DNA from: Panagrolaimus kolymaensis
Taxonomy: Eukaryota; Nematoda; Chromadorea; Rhabditida; Panagrolaimidae
NCBI GenBank assembly: GCA_028622995.1
Contig: JAJQJQ010000002.1
Span: 9,982,001-10,046,000, forward strand
DNA length: 64,000 nt
Reading direction: 5' to 3'
Under the pieces are notes generated by a model. It had not been told where the DNA came from and ran no database searches. It saw nothing but the letters and a program-made list of their open reading frames with translations. Both the position numbers and the translations under genes were made by a program. Shown here one piece after another: positions 1 through 10,056 of the stretch. How positions within the stretch are numbered: the first letter of the stretch is position 1; every line of letters begins with the position of its first letter.

Positions 1-2030
1 CCTTTGTAATTTTATTGTGTTTTTATCATTTCTTTCCTGCTTGGATACATTTCATGGGAAAAAAATAAAAATAAATGAAAAAATTTGCATAAATATTAGA
101 TAAAAATTTTGACTAGGCTTAAAATATTCTTTAATGAAACTTTGAAAGTTAATTTCGTGATAAAGAAAAAAGACAAAGACAGAGCCTCTCGAAGTGATGC
201 GAACCGGCATGTAAATTAAAAATACAGTTTTTTCAAATAAAAAAATTTATGTTTTAAAGATAAAAAAAGATAATCGAAGCATGTGAGAGTGATTATCAAA
301 ATTACACGACAAATTGAAATTATGGTAAAAAAGGGAAACCAAAGTGTATACTATTGCTGGTTTTTTTCGATAAAGCATTCGAATCCAATAAAATTCTTTT
401 AAGGTTATGAGAAAAATCTACATCACAATCATTGGAGAAATCGATGCCTAAATCAAGCTTTTTAGCTCCATTTTCCTGATGCTGCTATCAAGAAGAAAAA
501 AAATGATTGGACCCGATAGAGAGAAAAAATGAGTCAATATTCATGAATGAAATATAAAACAAACAAACCACAATTTCCTCTTATTTTAGTGCGTCAGATA
601 TGAAAAAAAAAGTTTCAATGGTTAAAAAGGGCATTTGTTTGATAAGACCATAACAATGATAAAGAAAAAAATTTATAAATCGATGATAATAAAAGTAAAT
701 TATTGATACATGTAGTGATATTTATTTGAAACTTTATTTTTTTGGCGACATAAATTTTACGTTAATTTTCCAATAGACATCCAAGTGTACATGCATTGAC
801 CAATTGCTGCTTCTTTAACCACATAAAAAAATTCCATGCTTTCAATTTTCTTTTTTTAAAAGTTTTTTTACAGAAACTTGAATGCATTTATACTTTTTTT
901 AATTTTCAAAATATGCATTTGCGTTTAACGAATTAAAACACTTTTATGATGGCATAATTTTACACGTCAAAATTTCTGAATCGACGGTTATTGGATCATC
1001 GATAAAAAGATAGAGGCATTAATTAATTTTTTTCTTCATTGTAATTTGTGATTTTTTTAAAACTTAATTGTTTTTCTCTGAAAAAAATATTGACAACAAT
1101 TTTGTGATAATTCTATCAAACTTTAAAAAATATTTTTTTTGCTCTGCCCTAATTTTCTTTCCTTTATCAAAAAAAATAAAAAAGACCAATGTCCATCTTG
1201 CTGCCCTATTTTTCTTTCTTTCTTTCTGTTTATTTAGTCCATCTCTTTTTTTTCTTTTTTTTCTTGAGTATTCGGCGAAAATCAAAAAAATCATAAATAA
1301 AAATATGTTTCTCTATCTCCCAAGAAAAAATTGTTTACTCATATATTTTTTTATCTTTTTCTTTTAAAACTATTAAAAAAAAGATAATAAACAACAACTA
1401 ACAACAAAATACAAAACCTGTTTCTTGCATATGTGGATGCATGGATGTTGTTTCTCGTCCTTGACTAACAACTCTAACGTCAACAAAACAAAATGCATGG
1501 TAAATTCATATTTTGTGCTTTCAAACAAACAAATAAAAAAAATTGTAAATAAATAAATAATAATAATTCAGAAAATCAGGATCGCAAAAAAAGTTTTTTT
1601 CTCACTTTCGTAATTTTCTATCGAATTTGTTTTATGTATTTGATTTCATAAAAAAATTTGTAAAGCGCAAAGAAAAACAAAACAGATCTTTCTTTCGATC
1701 GGATGTTTCTCGAAAAAATTATCTATGTCGAATTATGTTGTTTGAATCGTTAAAAATAATAAAAAATATCCGTTGGTTGATTTTCTCGCCGCAGCCTCTC
1801 TCTTTTCATCTCCCGCTCTCCTGCTTAGGAAATCTCCGATGAAACAGGAAGTTTTTATGAATGAAAGAAAGAAAAAAACATTGAACTTTATTATTTTTTT
1901 CGCGCACGCAAAGGGCTGATTTTTGATCCACAAAAAATAATGCGATTTTGATTTTGTGTGTATGTTTATGTGTGTGTATTATCTTCGGGTGCATCCTCAA
2001 CCTCTTTTTTTTTTTTGCAAAAGAAGAAAG
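1..2030. other. AT-rich stretch without a recognised gene
   Basis: Long A/T homopolymers and short T-rich runs (for example the ttct repeats near 1205-1230) occupy this stretch on both strands. The open frames here are low-complexity (Phe/Lys/Asn) and carry no splice-supported continuation, so I see no gene. The last 100 bases before 2035 are presumably promoter-proximal DNA of the polyprotein gene. Confidence 0.6.
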
Positions 2031-2034
2031 GTAC

Positions 2035-2043
2035 TATAAAAGG
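2035..2043 (+). promoter_or_regulatory. TATA box of the repeat polyprotein gene
   Basis: TATAAAAGG lies 69 bases upstream of the ATG at 2104, a spacing that leaves room for a short leader of about 40 bases. A clean TATA box suits a highly expressed secreted product. Recognised by sequence and position only. Confidence 0.6.
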
Positions 2044-2103
2044 AGTAGAGTTTTGTCATTTGAAACAATTCAATTTTGATATTGAAGTTTTACTAATAAA
2101 AGA

Positions 2104-2997
2104 ATGAAAACTATTACTTTATTTTTATGTGTTTTGGCTGTTTCTGTTAGCGCAGAACTTCGAGCCCGCCGTCAAATTGTGACAGGTCAAAGTGCTGTTG
2201 CTACTCCTGGAGGCGGTATTGCCTCAGTTCCAGCTGGAAGTCAAGTGGTCAATGCTAATGCTCCCGTCCCTGGTATTCAAACTGATCCAAGTAGACCTTC
2301 CGTTGTTTCACTTCCCGGTGGTGGACTTACTAACATTCCTCCAGGTTCCAAAATTGCTACACCAGGTAGAAAGAGAAGACAAATTACTGGACAAAGCGCT
2401 GTAGCTACACCTGGAGGCGGTATTGCTTCCGTACCCGCTGGCAGCCAAGTTGTCGATGCAAATGCTCCCGTTCCTGGTATCGTAACTGATCCTCTCAGAC
2501 CTTCCGTTGTTTCTCTCCCTGGCGGAGGTTTAACCAATATTCCTCCAGGTTCCAAAATTGCTACGCCTGGTAGAAAACGCAGACAAATAGTCACTGGCCA
2601 ATCTGCTGTCGCTACTCCCGATGGTAGAGTTGCATCTGTACCCGCTGGAAGTCAAGTTGTTGATGCCAGTGCTCCATTACCTGGAATCCAAACTGATCCA
2701 AATCGTGCTTCCGTTGTTAGCCTTCCCGGTGGCGGACTTACCAATATTCCTCCAGGATCAAAAGTTGTTCCACCAGGCGTAGCTGGAAGAAAACGAAGAC
2801 AAATTACTGGACAAAGCGCCGTTGCCACTCCTGGCGGTGGAATTGCCTCTGTTCCAGCTGGAAGCCAAGTCGTTGATGCTAATGCTCCCGTTCCTGGTAT
2901 TCAAACCGATCCTCTAAGACCTTCAGTTGTTTCACTTCCCGGTGGTGGACTTACTAACATTCCTCCAGGTTCCAAAATTGCTACCCCAGGTAAATAA
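2104..2997 (+). CDS. Secreted four-repeat polyprotein with furin-type cleavage sites
   Basis: Single-exon gene of 297 aa. Residues 1-17 are a clear signal peptide (hydrophobic LFLCVLAVSVSA). The rest is four near-identical repeats of about 68-72 residues (about 24-92, 93-160, 161-232, 233-297), each starting QI(V)TGQSAVATP and carrying VVSLPGGGLTNIPPGSK. Repeats are separated by RKRR (89-92, 157-160, 229-232), and ARR precedes the first. These match proprotein-convertase sites, so the precursor is probably cut into four Gly/Pro/Val-rich peptides, each beginning with Gln that could cyclise to pyroglutamate. There are no cysteines in the mature repeats. The layout resembles nematode polyproteins such as the NPA lipid-binding allergens, but the repeat sequence does not resemble them and I do not recognise the unit. 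AATAAA signals follow near 3075-3095. Repeats have diverged mostly at synonymous positions, which suggests selection on the protein. Confidence 0.85.
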   Translation: MKTITLFLCVLAVSVSAELRARRQIVTGQSAVATPGGGIASVPAGSQVVNANAPVPGIQTDPSRPSVVSLPGGGLTNIPPGSKIATPGRKRRQITGQSAVATPGGGIASVPAGSQVVDANAPVPGIVTDPLRPSVVSLPGGGLTNIPPGSKIATPGRKRRQIVTGQSAVATPDGRVASVPAGSQVVDASAPLPGIQTDPNRASVVSLPGGGLTNIPPGSKVVPPGVAGRKRRQITGQSAVATPGGGIASVPAGSQVVDANAPVPGIQTDPLRPSVVSLPGGGLTNIPPGSKIATPGK

Positions 2998-3818
2998 ATA
3001 AAAAAACTACGGATTATAATATTTTCTTCTTCTTTCCTAATGTTTGTAATATTATGGTTTTTCTAATGTATGCATAAATAAATATGTCTCAATAAATATT
3101 AAGAATTTATAAAACTTTTTTCAAAACATACTTTTTGTGATACAAAATTTACAAAAACAAAGAAACAAAGAATTAAATGGAAGTTAAAATTTGAAAGCGA
3201 TTTGTTAAACTTACTTTCTTGGTTCTTTAATTTTGTGTTTAGAATCTAGGCATTGGTGTCTTTACTTTAATGTGTTTTTTACTTCCATTTAAAATATAAA
3301 TTTTTGATATAAGGCATTACTCATTTTCCAAGTACAAATTTTAAAAAATAGTAATAAGCAGATGTAAAAAACGAATGTTTTAAAATTAATGCATTTTTAA
3401 TATGTTTTTTTTCTTGTGTTATGATTTGAATAAATGAAAGCATTTTTATCTTTTTTTTCTTCATGAAACTAAATTAAATTAAATTAAAATAAAAACTTTG
3501 ATTTTTAATATTCTTTTTTAGCTATAAGAAAATTGCATTTTTGACACAAAAAAAACTTTATGGAACTCAATTTTTTTAGAGAACAAATATTTTTTTTTAG
3601 TTTTGTTTTTTGCTTTTTTATAATAAAAAAATTTATTAAATTAATCTTTTTGGTTGGTCTATTTATTGGGTTTTTTGCAATGTGTTTACCTTTATTTTTT
3701 CCATTTTAAATTAAATTTAATGTTCAAGGGTTTTCCCTTATTTTTTTTATTGGTACCAAAAAATACTGTTTTGAGCTTATATATTTTTTTGACATCAAAA
3801 AAACCTTAAAGAAAAAGA
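2998..3818. other. Intergenic AT-rich DNA
   Basis: Contains the 3' end of the polyprotein gene (AATAAA around 3075 and 3090) and a short (AAATT)n run near 3470-3490. It must also hold the promoter and possibly a first exon of the downstream Sre-like receptor; I could not identify that exon. Confidence 0.4.
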
Positions 3819-5439
3819 ATGTATATTTTTATATTATTTTATTTAAATTTCCTATTAACCTCGACAATCACATTTTTATTTGTTACTTCAATTAAAAATT
3901 TAATAAAAGCTAAACAAATTTGTCATCAAAATTTTTGGTAAGCTTTTTTAACCAAATTTCACGATTAAGAAATTGCACTTTTTTTTTAAAAAAAAATAAA
4001 AATTATTAAATGTCCAAAAAAAGCATAGTTCCAAAAAAAGTTTGAATAAATAAATTTTTCAGGATATTTTTATTATTTTTAAATTTCATTCAACTTTTCC
4101 TAAGTTTAAATGTATTTTCAACGATCTTATTTCGATACCTACTAATTTATTTTCCATCTTCATCAACGCTAGATTTGTTTATGACAATTTCAAGTTTTTC
4201 TGCAAGTTTTAATAACGGAGCATTAATGGGAACTTTAATTTTAACTGCTTTTGAAAGGTTCCTTGCAACGGTGAAATGTAAAACTTATGAATTTTCGAAA
4301 AACCCGTGGCTAATTATTTTTATTGGAATTCCAATTATTTGTTGCTTTGGTTGCGCAAGCATTTATATTTGGAATATTGCATGTAAGGAAGGGTGTCTTT
4401 GCGTAAAAATTGCCCATTTAAAAAAATTTCGCTGAAATTCAAATTTTTTGATTCAAAGATGAATAAAAGAAAAGAAAAAATACTTAATTTTTGCCTATCA
4501 AAATCAAAAAACATTATCTTTAGAAAAGATTTAGGATATACAAAAAAGGGACTTCTTACGATTGCATAAACTCGGTATAAAATTGTAAAAAAAAGCATAG
4601 TAAAAAAGAAGAAAGAAAAAACAAGAATAGCAAAAATGAATTTTGTTATTTTAGCTTTATTTTCATCGGGAAAAGAGAAAGATAAAATTGTTTTTAGAAA
4701 ATCAAACTTTATTCGTCCAAATTGCATTTATTAACTTAAAAACCAATTTAAAACATTTCTGCTAGCCATAAAATTTTTGTGATTTTAATTCATAAATTTA
4801 CATTAAAAATTTCAGATTTTAATTATTACATTAGTTGCTCATTTTATTATGTCATTTATTTGCCTTTAATTACAGTAAGCTGAATCTTGTCTTAAACGTT
4901 TTTATTTATCAATAAATTTTCAGTTCACAATAGTTTTGTATCAAAGAAATAAAAGATTGAAAGTTTTATCCTACAATGACGCCGTGTTTTTAACTCAACG
5001 GTACCAAATATATGAAAATGTTCGAATGTTGCGTTATGCTTTTCCATTTATTTGTTATCCTTCATTGGGAATCGTCATTTCTGGAACATTAATTATTTTT
5101 GTTAAATTAATTTTTGGAAGCAATTTGGAATCACATTTTATTTATTTTACGGTAAAAACTTTGGGTCTCAAAAGGGAAAACTTTAAAAATATAAAATCCT
5201 GTTTTTGAAAATATAGAATTAAAACTTTTTTTCAGGGTTCCAATTTATTTATTTTTACAAGCTTTTTTCAAACTAATTATCGAGGTAAAAATGGATTTAA
5301 AGGTCTCATTCGAAAATTCTTTGGAAAAAAATCTTACACGATAACTTCGTCGTCAAAAGTTTTACCGACGACACCATTGGAACAAGAAAAGCAAAAAGAT
5401 GGCGATATTTATTTTGAACAGCTTAATAAAGTATGGTAA
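3819..5439 (+). CDS. Sre-like seven-transmembrane chemoreceptor
   Basis: Reconstructed exons 3819-3937, 4063-4382, 4816-4874, 4924-5151 and 5236-5439; all phases join and give about 309 aa. Hydrophobic segments are spaced as in a 7TM receptor. ERFLAT after TM3 and the intracellular stretch LTQRYQIYENVRML fit the ER-x-x-AT and RYQ-x-x-EN signatures of the nematode Sre (class epsilon) chemoreceptors, which act at the plasma membrane of sensory neurons. The tail (TPLEQEKQKDGDIYFEQLNK) is polar and cytoplasmic. Introns are 49-433 nt; 4383-4815 is the longest. The start at 3819 is uncertain: TM1 begins almost at the Met, and the short extracellular N-terminus usual for the family may sit in an unseen upstream exon. 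No internal stop or frameshift is seen. The ligand cannot be inferred. Confidence 0.75.
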
Positions 5440-5861
5440 CAAGCACTTTGGCATTTTTTTATTGTTGTGTTAAAACGTGCCATCATATTTAATTAAATGA
5501 AGCTGTTATATTTAATTTTCTATTTTAAACTATTTTTCATTCAAATATTACTCAAACTAACTTAAAAAAATTATTTGGTTTAATGTGTAAATAATTTTTG
5601 TCGGTGATTCGTTATTAAAGCTTGTAATTTGGTTTAATTTGAAAAAAAAACATTAAAATCTTCGATTTTTTTTTAAGTTTATACGATATCGCGGCTTTTT
5701 AATTAGCAAGTTTATAAAATTTTTGTAGTTGTTCAACTATATTAGTTATTTTTTACACATACTTATAACTTTTTGTGAATAAATATTATTACTGGGGGAA
5801 AAATGGATAAATTTTATTTAGATGTTTTTTGTTGGATGGCAAATTATAAAGTTTTAGTAAA
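5440..5861. other. Convergent intergenic region
   Basis: 3' ends of the plus-strand receptor and the minus-strand lectin face each other here. An AATAAA occurs near 5778 on the plus strand. Nothing else is recognised. Confidence 0.4.
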
Positions 5862-6896
5862 TTAGTTTAAGGAATAAGGTCGTTTGCATTCACTAGCCCA
5901 GGTTTCTAAGCAATTATTATTTGAAAAGTATGATATATTCCAGTTAGGAGTGGATGTACCAACACAATAATTATATGGATTAGCTTCAGGAAAACCAGGA
6001 TACCAATTTTCATAGTCGAAAGGAGTGCCATCAGTATAAATCCAGGTGTTTCCGCCATCTTGTGAATGTAAACCAAGCCAAATAGAAAAACAATTAGGTA
6101 CAATGAATTTACCTATAAAGAACAATTTAAAAATATAATAAAATATAAATAGCTAACTTTGAAGAAAATCTAGTTCATCATAACTATGAACAGAAGGTAA
6201 ATGTGCTCCAAAACTTTGACAACGGCTTTCTGAATCATTCCAAATTTGTCGAGCTTTAAGATATGCGCCATAACAAGAATGAGTTGGTTCAAAATATATC
6301 CAACCATCGCTACAATTTGGCAAGTTTAGATAACTCGTTGTTGCCATCGGCAAGGTGGTCGTAAGTGATGGTTTCATAGTTGCTGTTGTTGTACTACCAT
6401 TTGATTTATCTATTACCGAACATACAAATGGTTTAAGTTTAAAACAATTTTGAGAGCTCCAAAAACCATCAATCCAAGACAAAGCGGCACAATCATCCCC
6501 TTTGATATTTTGTGGTTCACCTTGTTTCCATTCATCAAAATCAAATGGAGTTCCATCGGTCCAAGTCCAATTTCCTTGAGGTTTAAGTTTATTAAGCCCA
6601 ATCCATAAATCTGATCCATTACTTTGTAGAAAATTATTTGAAGCTTCTTCTATTGACAATTATTTTAGTTTTAAGCTAATTTCATATTTACTTACGTCCT
6701 GTGACTGCATTGGTAAACCCATCATGAAGCCAAATGACCTCCTAATCCTTGACATGTAAACTCAGCATTGACAAAACCCATCACAGTAGAATTAAATATC
6801 ATACAGTTACCTTGCCAAACGAAAGTTCCATTTGGACATATACAAGCAGCAAAATGAAAAAAAGACTAATAAAATAAACAGGATTTTTAGAAACAT
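5862..6896 (-). pseudogene. Two-domain C-type lectin, first exon frameshifted (lectin A)
   Basis: Three exons as in its paralogues at 10.1 and 11.5 kb: about 6696-6896, 6158-6649 and 5862-6112. Exon 2 is intact and encodes most of a first C-type lectin domain (WIGL, WTWTDGTPFDF, Cys-containing C-terminal part ending FVCSV), a Ser/Thr-rich linker and the start of a second domain (CSDGWIYFEPTHSCYG). Exon 3 finishes it (WLGLHSQDGGNTW ... ECKRPYSLN). Exon 1, which should give the signal peptide and ICPNGTFVWQGNC, is broken twice relative to lectin C: one extra base in an A7 run near 6855-6861 and a 5-base deletion near 6723. Either the gene is newly dead or the assembly is wrong there; intact exons 2-3 argue for recent damage. 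Members of this family are secreted and many are intestinal and pathogen-responsive. Confidence 0.7.
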
Positions 6897-7394
6897 TTTT
6901 TAGAGTCAAAACCTTCAAATTTTTGGGTATTTTAAACAACTGCTCAAAAATAATAAGAAAAAATAAAACAATTTTTATGGAAAATGAAACAATTATTCAC
7001 TGAAGATAAGAGAAAAATCAATTAACGTTTATTATTGGAAGGTTGGTAACAAGCTTTTATCAAGGGTGGTTATCTTGTTTTGGAAAAAGAAAAATGCTAT
7101 CGAGAAAAAAAAAGATGTATGCTTTTTTGTGAAAATTTAAGTAAGCTTAATAAGCTTTAAAATTAACTCTAAAAAAATTTGTAAGATAGTATCATCAACG
7201 CATTGTGAATTCTTTGTGTAAGGCAGTATTGCAGCCAATAAAACGCAAAAAAGGTGATTAAATTTTTTTTGATTTAGAAAAACAAAGTAAAAATCTTTTT
7301 ATATTTCAAGTGGATATTATGTGCTCGATTGCAATGATAGAATTAAAATGATGTTAGCCAAAGACTTGTAAGTAAGTAATATAATAAAGTTTGA
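6897..7394. other. Divergent intergenic region between lectin A and an insulin-like gene
   Basis: Upstream of the minus-strand lectin A this region carries a GATAAG motif followed by AAAAATCAATTAA (from 7005), shared with the region upstream of lectin B. No coding sequence is seen. Confidence 0.4.
7001..7010 (+). promoter_or_regulatory. GATA-type site upstream of lectin A
   Basis: TGAAGATAAG, followed by AGAAAAATCAATTAA, lies about 105 bases upstream of the lectin A start. The lectin B upstream region has CTGATAAG followed by AAAAAAATCAATT in the same relation. Nematode intestinal genes commonly use such GATA sites (ELT-2 family); binding here is inferred. Confidence 0.35.
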
Positions 7395-7649
7395 AAAAAA
7401 CTTTTAGAATTTGTTACTATTTTTGTAATAAAAAAATTATACACTTTTTAAAACATAATATTTTTCAAATAAAGAAGATGTCCTTTTTAGGAAAGTACTT
7501 TAAAATATTTTTTTTAACAGTTCACTATACGAATTTTATAATTTTTATTGCTTTTAATAATGTTTACAATAAAAATATTGCACTTTTAATAATTTTACTA
7601 AAAGCTTTGAACATTGATGACCAAACATTTTCTTTTGTTCTGGATTTAT

Positions 7650-7658
7650 TATAAAAAG
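7650..7658 (+). promoter_or_regulatory. TATA box of insulin-like gene 1
   Basis: TATAAAAAG 99 bases upstream of the ATG; the duplicate gene has TATAAAAG 98 bases upstream at 9271, so motif and spacing are both kept. Confidence 0.55.
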
Positions 7659-7748
7659 CAGCCAACTGATTTTTGAAAATATCATAGCTTTTTAGGACTT
7701 TTAATTTTGTCTTTTATTTTTAATTCGAGTACATTTTTAGAATTGACA

Positions 7749-8085
7749 ATGGTCCGAGTTGGTCTTATCCTTGCCTTTGGTTTTCTTGCCATCTTTGCCT
7801 TTTTCGCTGATGCATGGATTCATCCCATTCATGATGAAGGTGGCTTCAATAAGGGGAAATTACCATCTAATTGTAACTTTGTATGTTTGAATGATAGATT
7901 AAATAATTTTTTTTAAATGTTTTAAAAAAAATTTTTAGACTCACCGTTGTGGTCCTGCTTTAACAGCCTGGTTTACACAAATAATTGGGACTTGCCCTGG
8001 CAAAAGATCAGAATGCACTTCCGTAGACACTTGTTGTGACGGTCCAGGATGTGATTGCGATTGGGTTTTAAAGAATTGTTGTTAA
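7749..8085 (+). CDS. Small secreted cysteine-rich peptide, insulin-like (copy 1)
   Basis: Two exons, 7749-7880 and 7939-8085 (phase 0), 92 aa. The signal peptide is MVRVGLILAFGFLAIFAFFADA. The mature part has 10 cysteines. A B-chain-like helix motif reads RCGPALTAWFTQIIGTC and an A-chain-like motif reads DTCCDGPGCDCDWVLKNCC. The order CG-x-x-L...C, CC...C...C follows nematode insulin-like peptides, which are secreted ligands of the DAF-2-type receptor. However, the spacing between B-chain cysteines is 14 residues here against 11 in its paralogues, and the GCDC and terminal CC cysteines are extra. No dibasic C-peptide sites are obvious (only KR in GKRSE), so it may stay single-chain. If not insulin-like, it is another secreted disulfide-rich peptide. 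Paralogues lie at 9369 and 52038. Confidence 0.65.
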
Positions 8086-8409
8086 CCTTTCGATATACCT
8101 GCATCTTTAAAGATTTGTTATAAAATATCTACAAAAGAATTTGTAACAAATGCAATCGAAATTAATAAATAAATAAATACGTATTTATAAAATTACCATC
8201 AGTCAAAGACGCAAATATTGTGAAACAAAAAAAACAAATTTATAGAAGAATTTTGAACGATTTAATTTTAAAAGTTTATAAAACTGCATATATTTATGTT
8301 AGATAGTAAAGCAACAGCTATGTTAAATATATGTTGACCATCTAAAACTAATTTAAATAAAAATAAAAATTTTGGCATGTACTATGCCAAAAAGAATCAG
8401 CACCAGGAA

Positions 8410-8930
8410 ATGAATTTTAATTTGAAATGTAAGTTGTCACTCCACCATCAGTAGCAGAATGGGTATGACTAAAACCTTGAAATTGTACTGGTGTATTATC
8501 TTCCAAAGTTGCATAATCAAACGGGGTGCAACCAGGCCATTTTCAAGAACTTCCACACAGCATTCGAATATAAACCAAGCCATGGATAATGATTTAGTGC
8601 AATAAACTGGACAATAAATCGTACTTAAAAAATTAATATAAAAATTATTTTTTACTTGTTAGTAAATCCAATTTTTTGATGGTTTCCAAAATTTTGGCAT
8701 TGGTTTTCAGAAACATTCCAATTTTGGTAAATGGGAGAGTATTGGCCATAACAAGAATTTGTTTCTTGAAAATATATTCATCCATTGCTGCACTTTTCCT
8801 CCATTGTGGCTTGCAGTGAATGTTTCAAATAAACTAGTCGTCAAAAAGTTTGTAACCGTTGTTTTAGTTGATTCGGTTATTAATGTAATTGGATTTATAA
8901 AAAAATTTATTTCTTCTTTTTTACTGGACC
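8410..8930 (-). pseudogene. Decayed C-type lectin gene
   Basis: The plus strand keeps recognisable antisense lectin sequence. CATTCGAATATAAACCAAGC near 8562 matches the WLGLYS coding segment of exon 3, and GGCCATAACAAGAATTTG near 8745 matches the NSCYG segment of exon 2. The linker segment GATTCGGTTATTAATGTAAT (8872-8891) is identical to lectin B. Multiple stops and indels destroy the frame and exon 1 is not found. It sits between the two duplicated insulin-like genes, so the original unit probably held a lectin and a peptide gene. Confidence 0.7.
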
Positions 8931-9270
8931 GAGTGTGCTACATTTTCAAAAATAAGAGCAGTATCACATTTTCCTATGGCTTTTAGAAATTAAATAATTT
9001 AAAAAAAATTAAAAAACTTTAAAATTTCGTGTTATTTTGTAATCAAAAAAGTTATACACTTTTTTCAAGCTCGATATTTTCCAAAAAAAGAAGATAAAAA
9101 TGCACTTTAGCTGAACACACTTTAAATTATTTCTAACAGTTCACTATACGAATTTTATAATTTTGATAAACATCGAGGATGTTTACAATAACAATATTAT
9201 TGCACTGTTATTGGAATTACTAAAAGCTTTGAACATTGATTTCCAAACAAATTCTTTTGTCTCGATTTAT

Positions 9271-9278
9271 TATAAAAG
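9271..9278 (+). promoter_or_regulatory. TATA box of insulin-like gene 2
   Basis: TATAAAAG, 98 bases upstream of the ATG at 9369, within the duplicated upstream segment. Confidence 0.55.
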
Positions 9279-9368
9279 AAGCTCGCTGGTTTTTGGAAAA
9301 TATCATAATTTTTAAGTATTTTAATTTTGTCTTTCATTTCTAAGTCGTAAACTTTTTTATAGAAAAAA

Positions 9369-9695
9369 ATGGTTCGAGTTGGTCTTATCCTTGCCTTTGG
9401 TCTTGTTGCCTTCTTTGCTGTTTTTACTGATGCATGGATTGATTCGGTTCATGGAGGTGGTGACCCAGCTGGTTTCTTGCCAGATGATTGTTCAAAGGTA
9501 TTTTGATTGAAAACTTGAATAAATTTTAAAATAAAACTTTTTTTTTAGAAAGAACGATGCGGTGTTGTTTTAGGAAAGTGGATGGCACAAATTTGTCCTC
9601 CTCCTCGTGAAAAAGCCGCAGGATGTAGTACAGCCATTTGTTGTACTGCCACAGGATGTGATTGCGATTATATTAAAGAAAACTGTTGCCCTTAA
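9369..9695 (+). CDS. Small secreted cysteine-rich peptide, insulin-like (copy 2)
   Basis: Two exons, 9369-9497 and 9549-9695, phase 0, 91 aa. The signal peptide is nearly identical to copy 1 (MVRVGLILAFGLVAFF). The mature region shows CGVVLGKWMAQIC, where the 11-residue spacing is that of a canonical insulin B chain, then ICCTATGCDCDYIKENCC. Cysteines follow C-x5-C-x11-C ... C-x4-CC-x4-C-x-C-x6-CC. The A-chain-like end (CC-x4-C-x8-C plus a final C) is close to insulin, with two extra cysteines per molecule. The signal peptide is much more conserved than the mature peptide compared with copy 1, a pattern typical of diversifying secreted peptides. No prohormone cleavage pair is evident. Confidence 0.65.
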
Positions 9696-10056
9696 ATATA
9701 TTTTTAAAGAAAGTCCAAAATTTTTTGTACTTTGGTTTAAAAAGAATTAAAGAAACTTTATAACAAATGTAATTGAATAAAATAAATAATAAATAATAAA
9801 TGCGCATTTAAAAAGCTTTCTATGAAACATACAAAAAATTGTATGTTTAAAAAACAAAAAATTATAATATTAACTTTAACAAATTCAGATTGACCTCTTT
9901 AATTCAAGTAACAAACCAACCAAAAAACAACAAAAACTAATTAATTGTTTATTTAAAAGAGCAAAAGCCGTAATTTAGAAAAAGCTTGATTAATTTAAAT
10001 AAAAAACTTAAAAAGAAAAAAATTAGTTTTATTTGTTATATAATTTTTTTTGTTGA
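9696..10056. other. Convergent intergenic region
   Basis: 3' flank of insulin-like gene 2 (AATAAA runs at 9778-9796) and of lectin B. Nothing else seen. Confidence 0.4.

Larger units (their letters stand above)
7395..8085 (+). repeat. Duplicated gene-plus-promoter unit, copy 1
   Basis: Resembles 9017-9695 along its length, starting with TTATACACTTTTT and including GTTCACTATACGAATTTTATA and TTTATTATAAAA. So about 350 bases of upstream DNA were duplicated together with the peptide gene. Confidence 0.7.
9017..9695 (+). repeat. Duplicated gene-plus-promoter unit, copy 2
   Basis: Counterpart of 7395-8085. Alignable landmarks are GTTATACACTTTTTTC, GTTCACTATACGAATTTTATA, TTTATTATAAAA and the whole two-exon peptide gene. 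Divergence is visible but moderate in non-coding DNA. Confidence 0.7.

Noticed and set aside
1068..1367. 99-codon open frame on the plus strand and a matching one on the minus strand
   Set aside because: Phe/Lys/Leu low complexity in poly-T/poly-A DNA, open on both strands, no splice or conservation support.
2277..2594. 105-codon minus-strand frame inside the polyprotein gene
   Set aside because: Shadow of the repeat-coding strand; its apparent repeats mirror the sense repeats.
4335..4727. 130-codon minus-strand frame overlapping the Sre-like receptor
   Set aside because: Antisense to an exon and intron of a gene with consistent splice phases; composition is Phe/Ile noise.
7391..7654. 87-codon plus-strand frame before insulin-like gene 1
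   Set aside because: Lies in promoter DNA, ends at the TATA box, and the duplicated copy at 9017 does not keep the frame.
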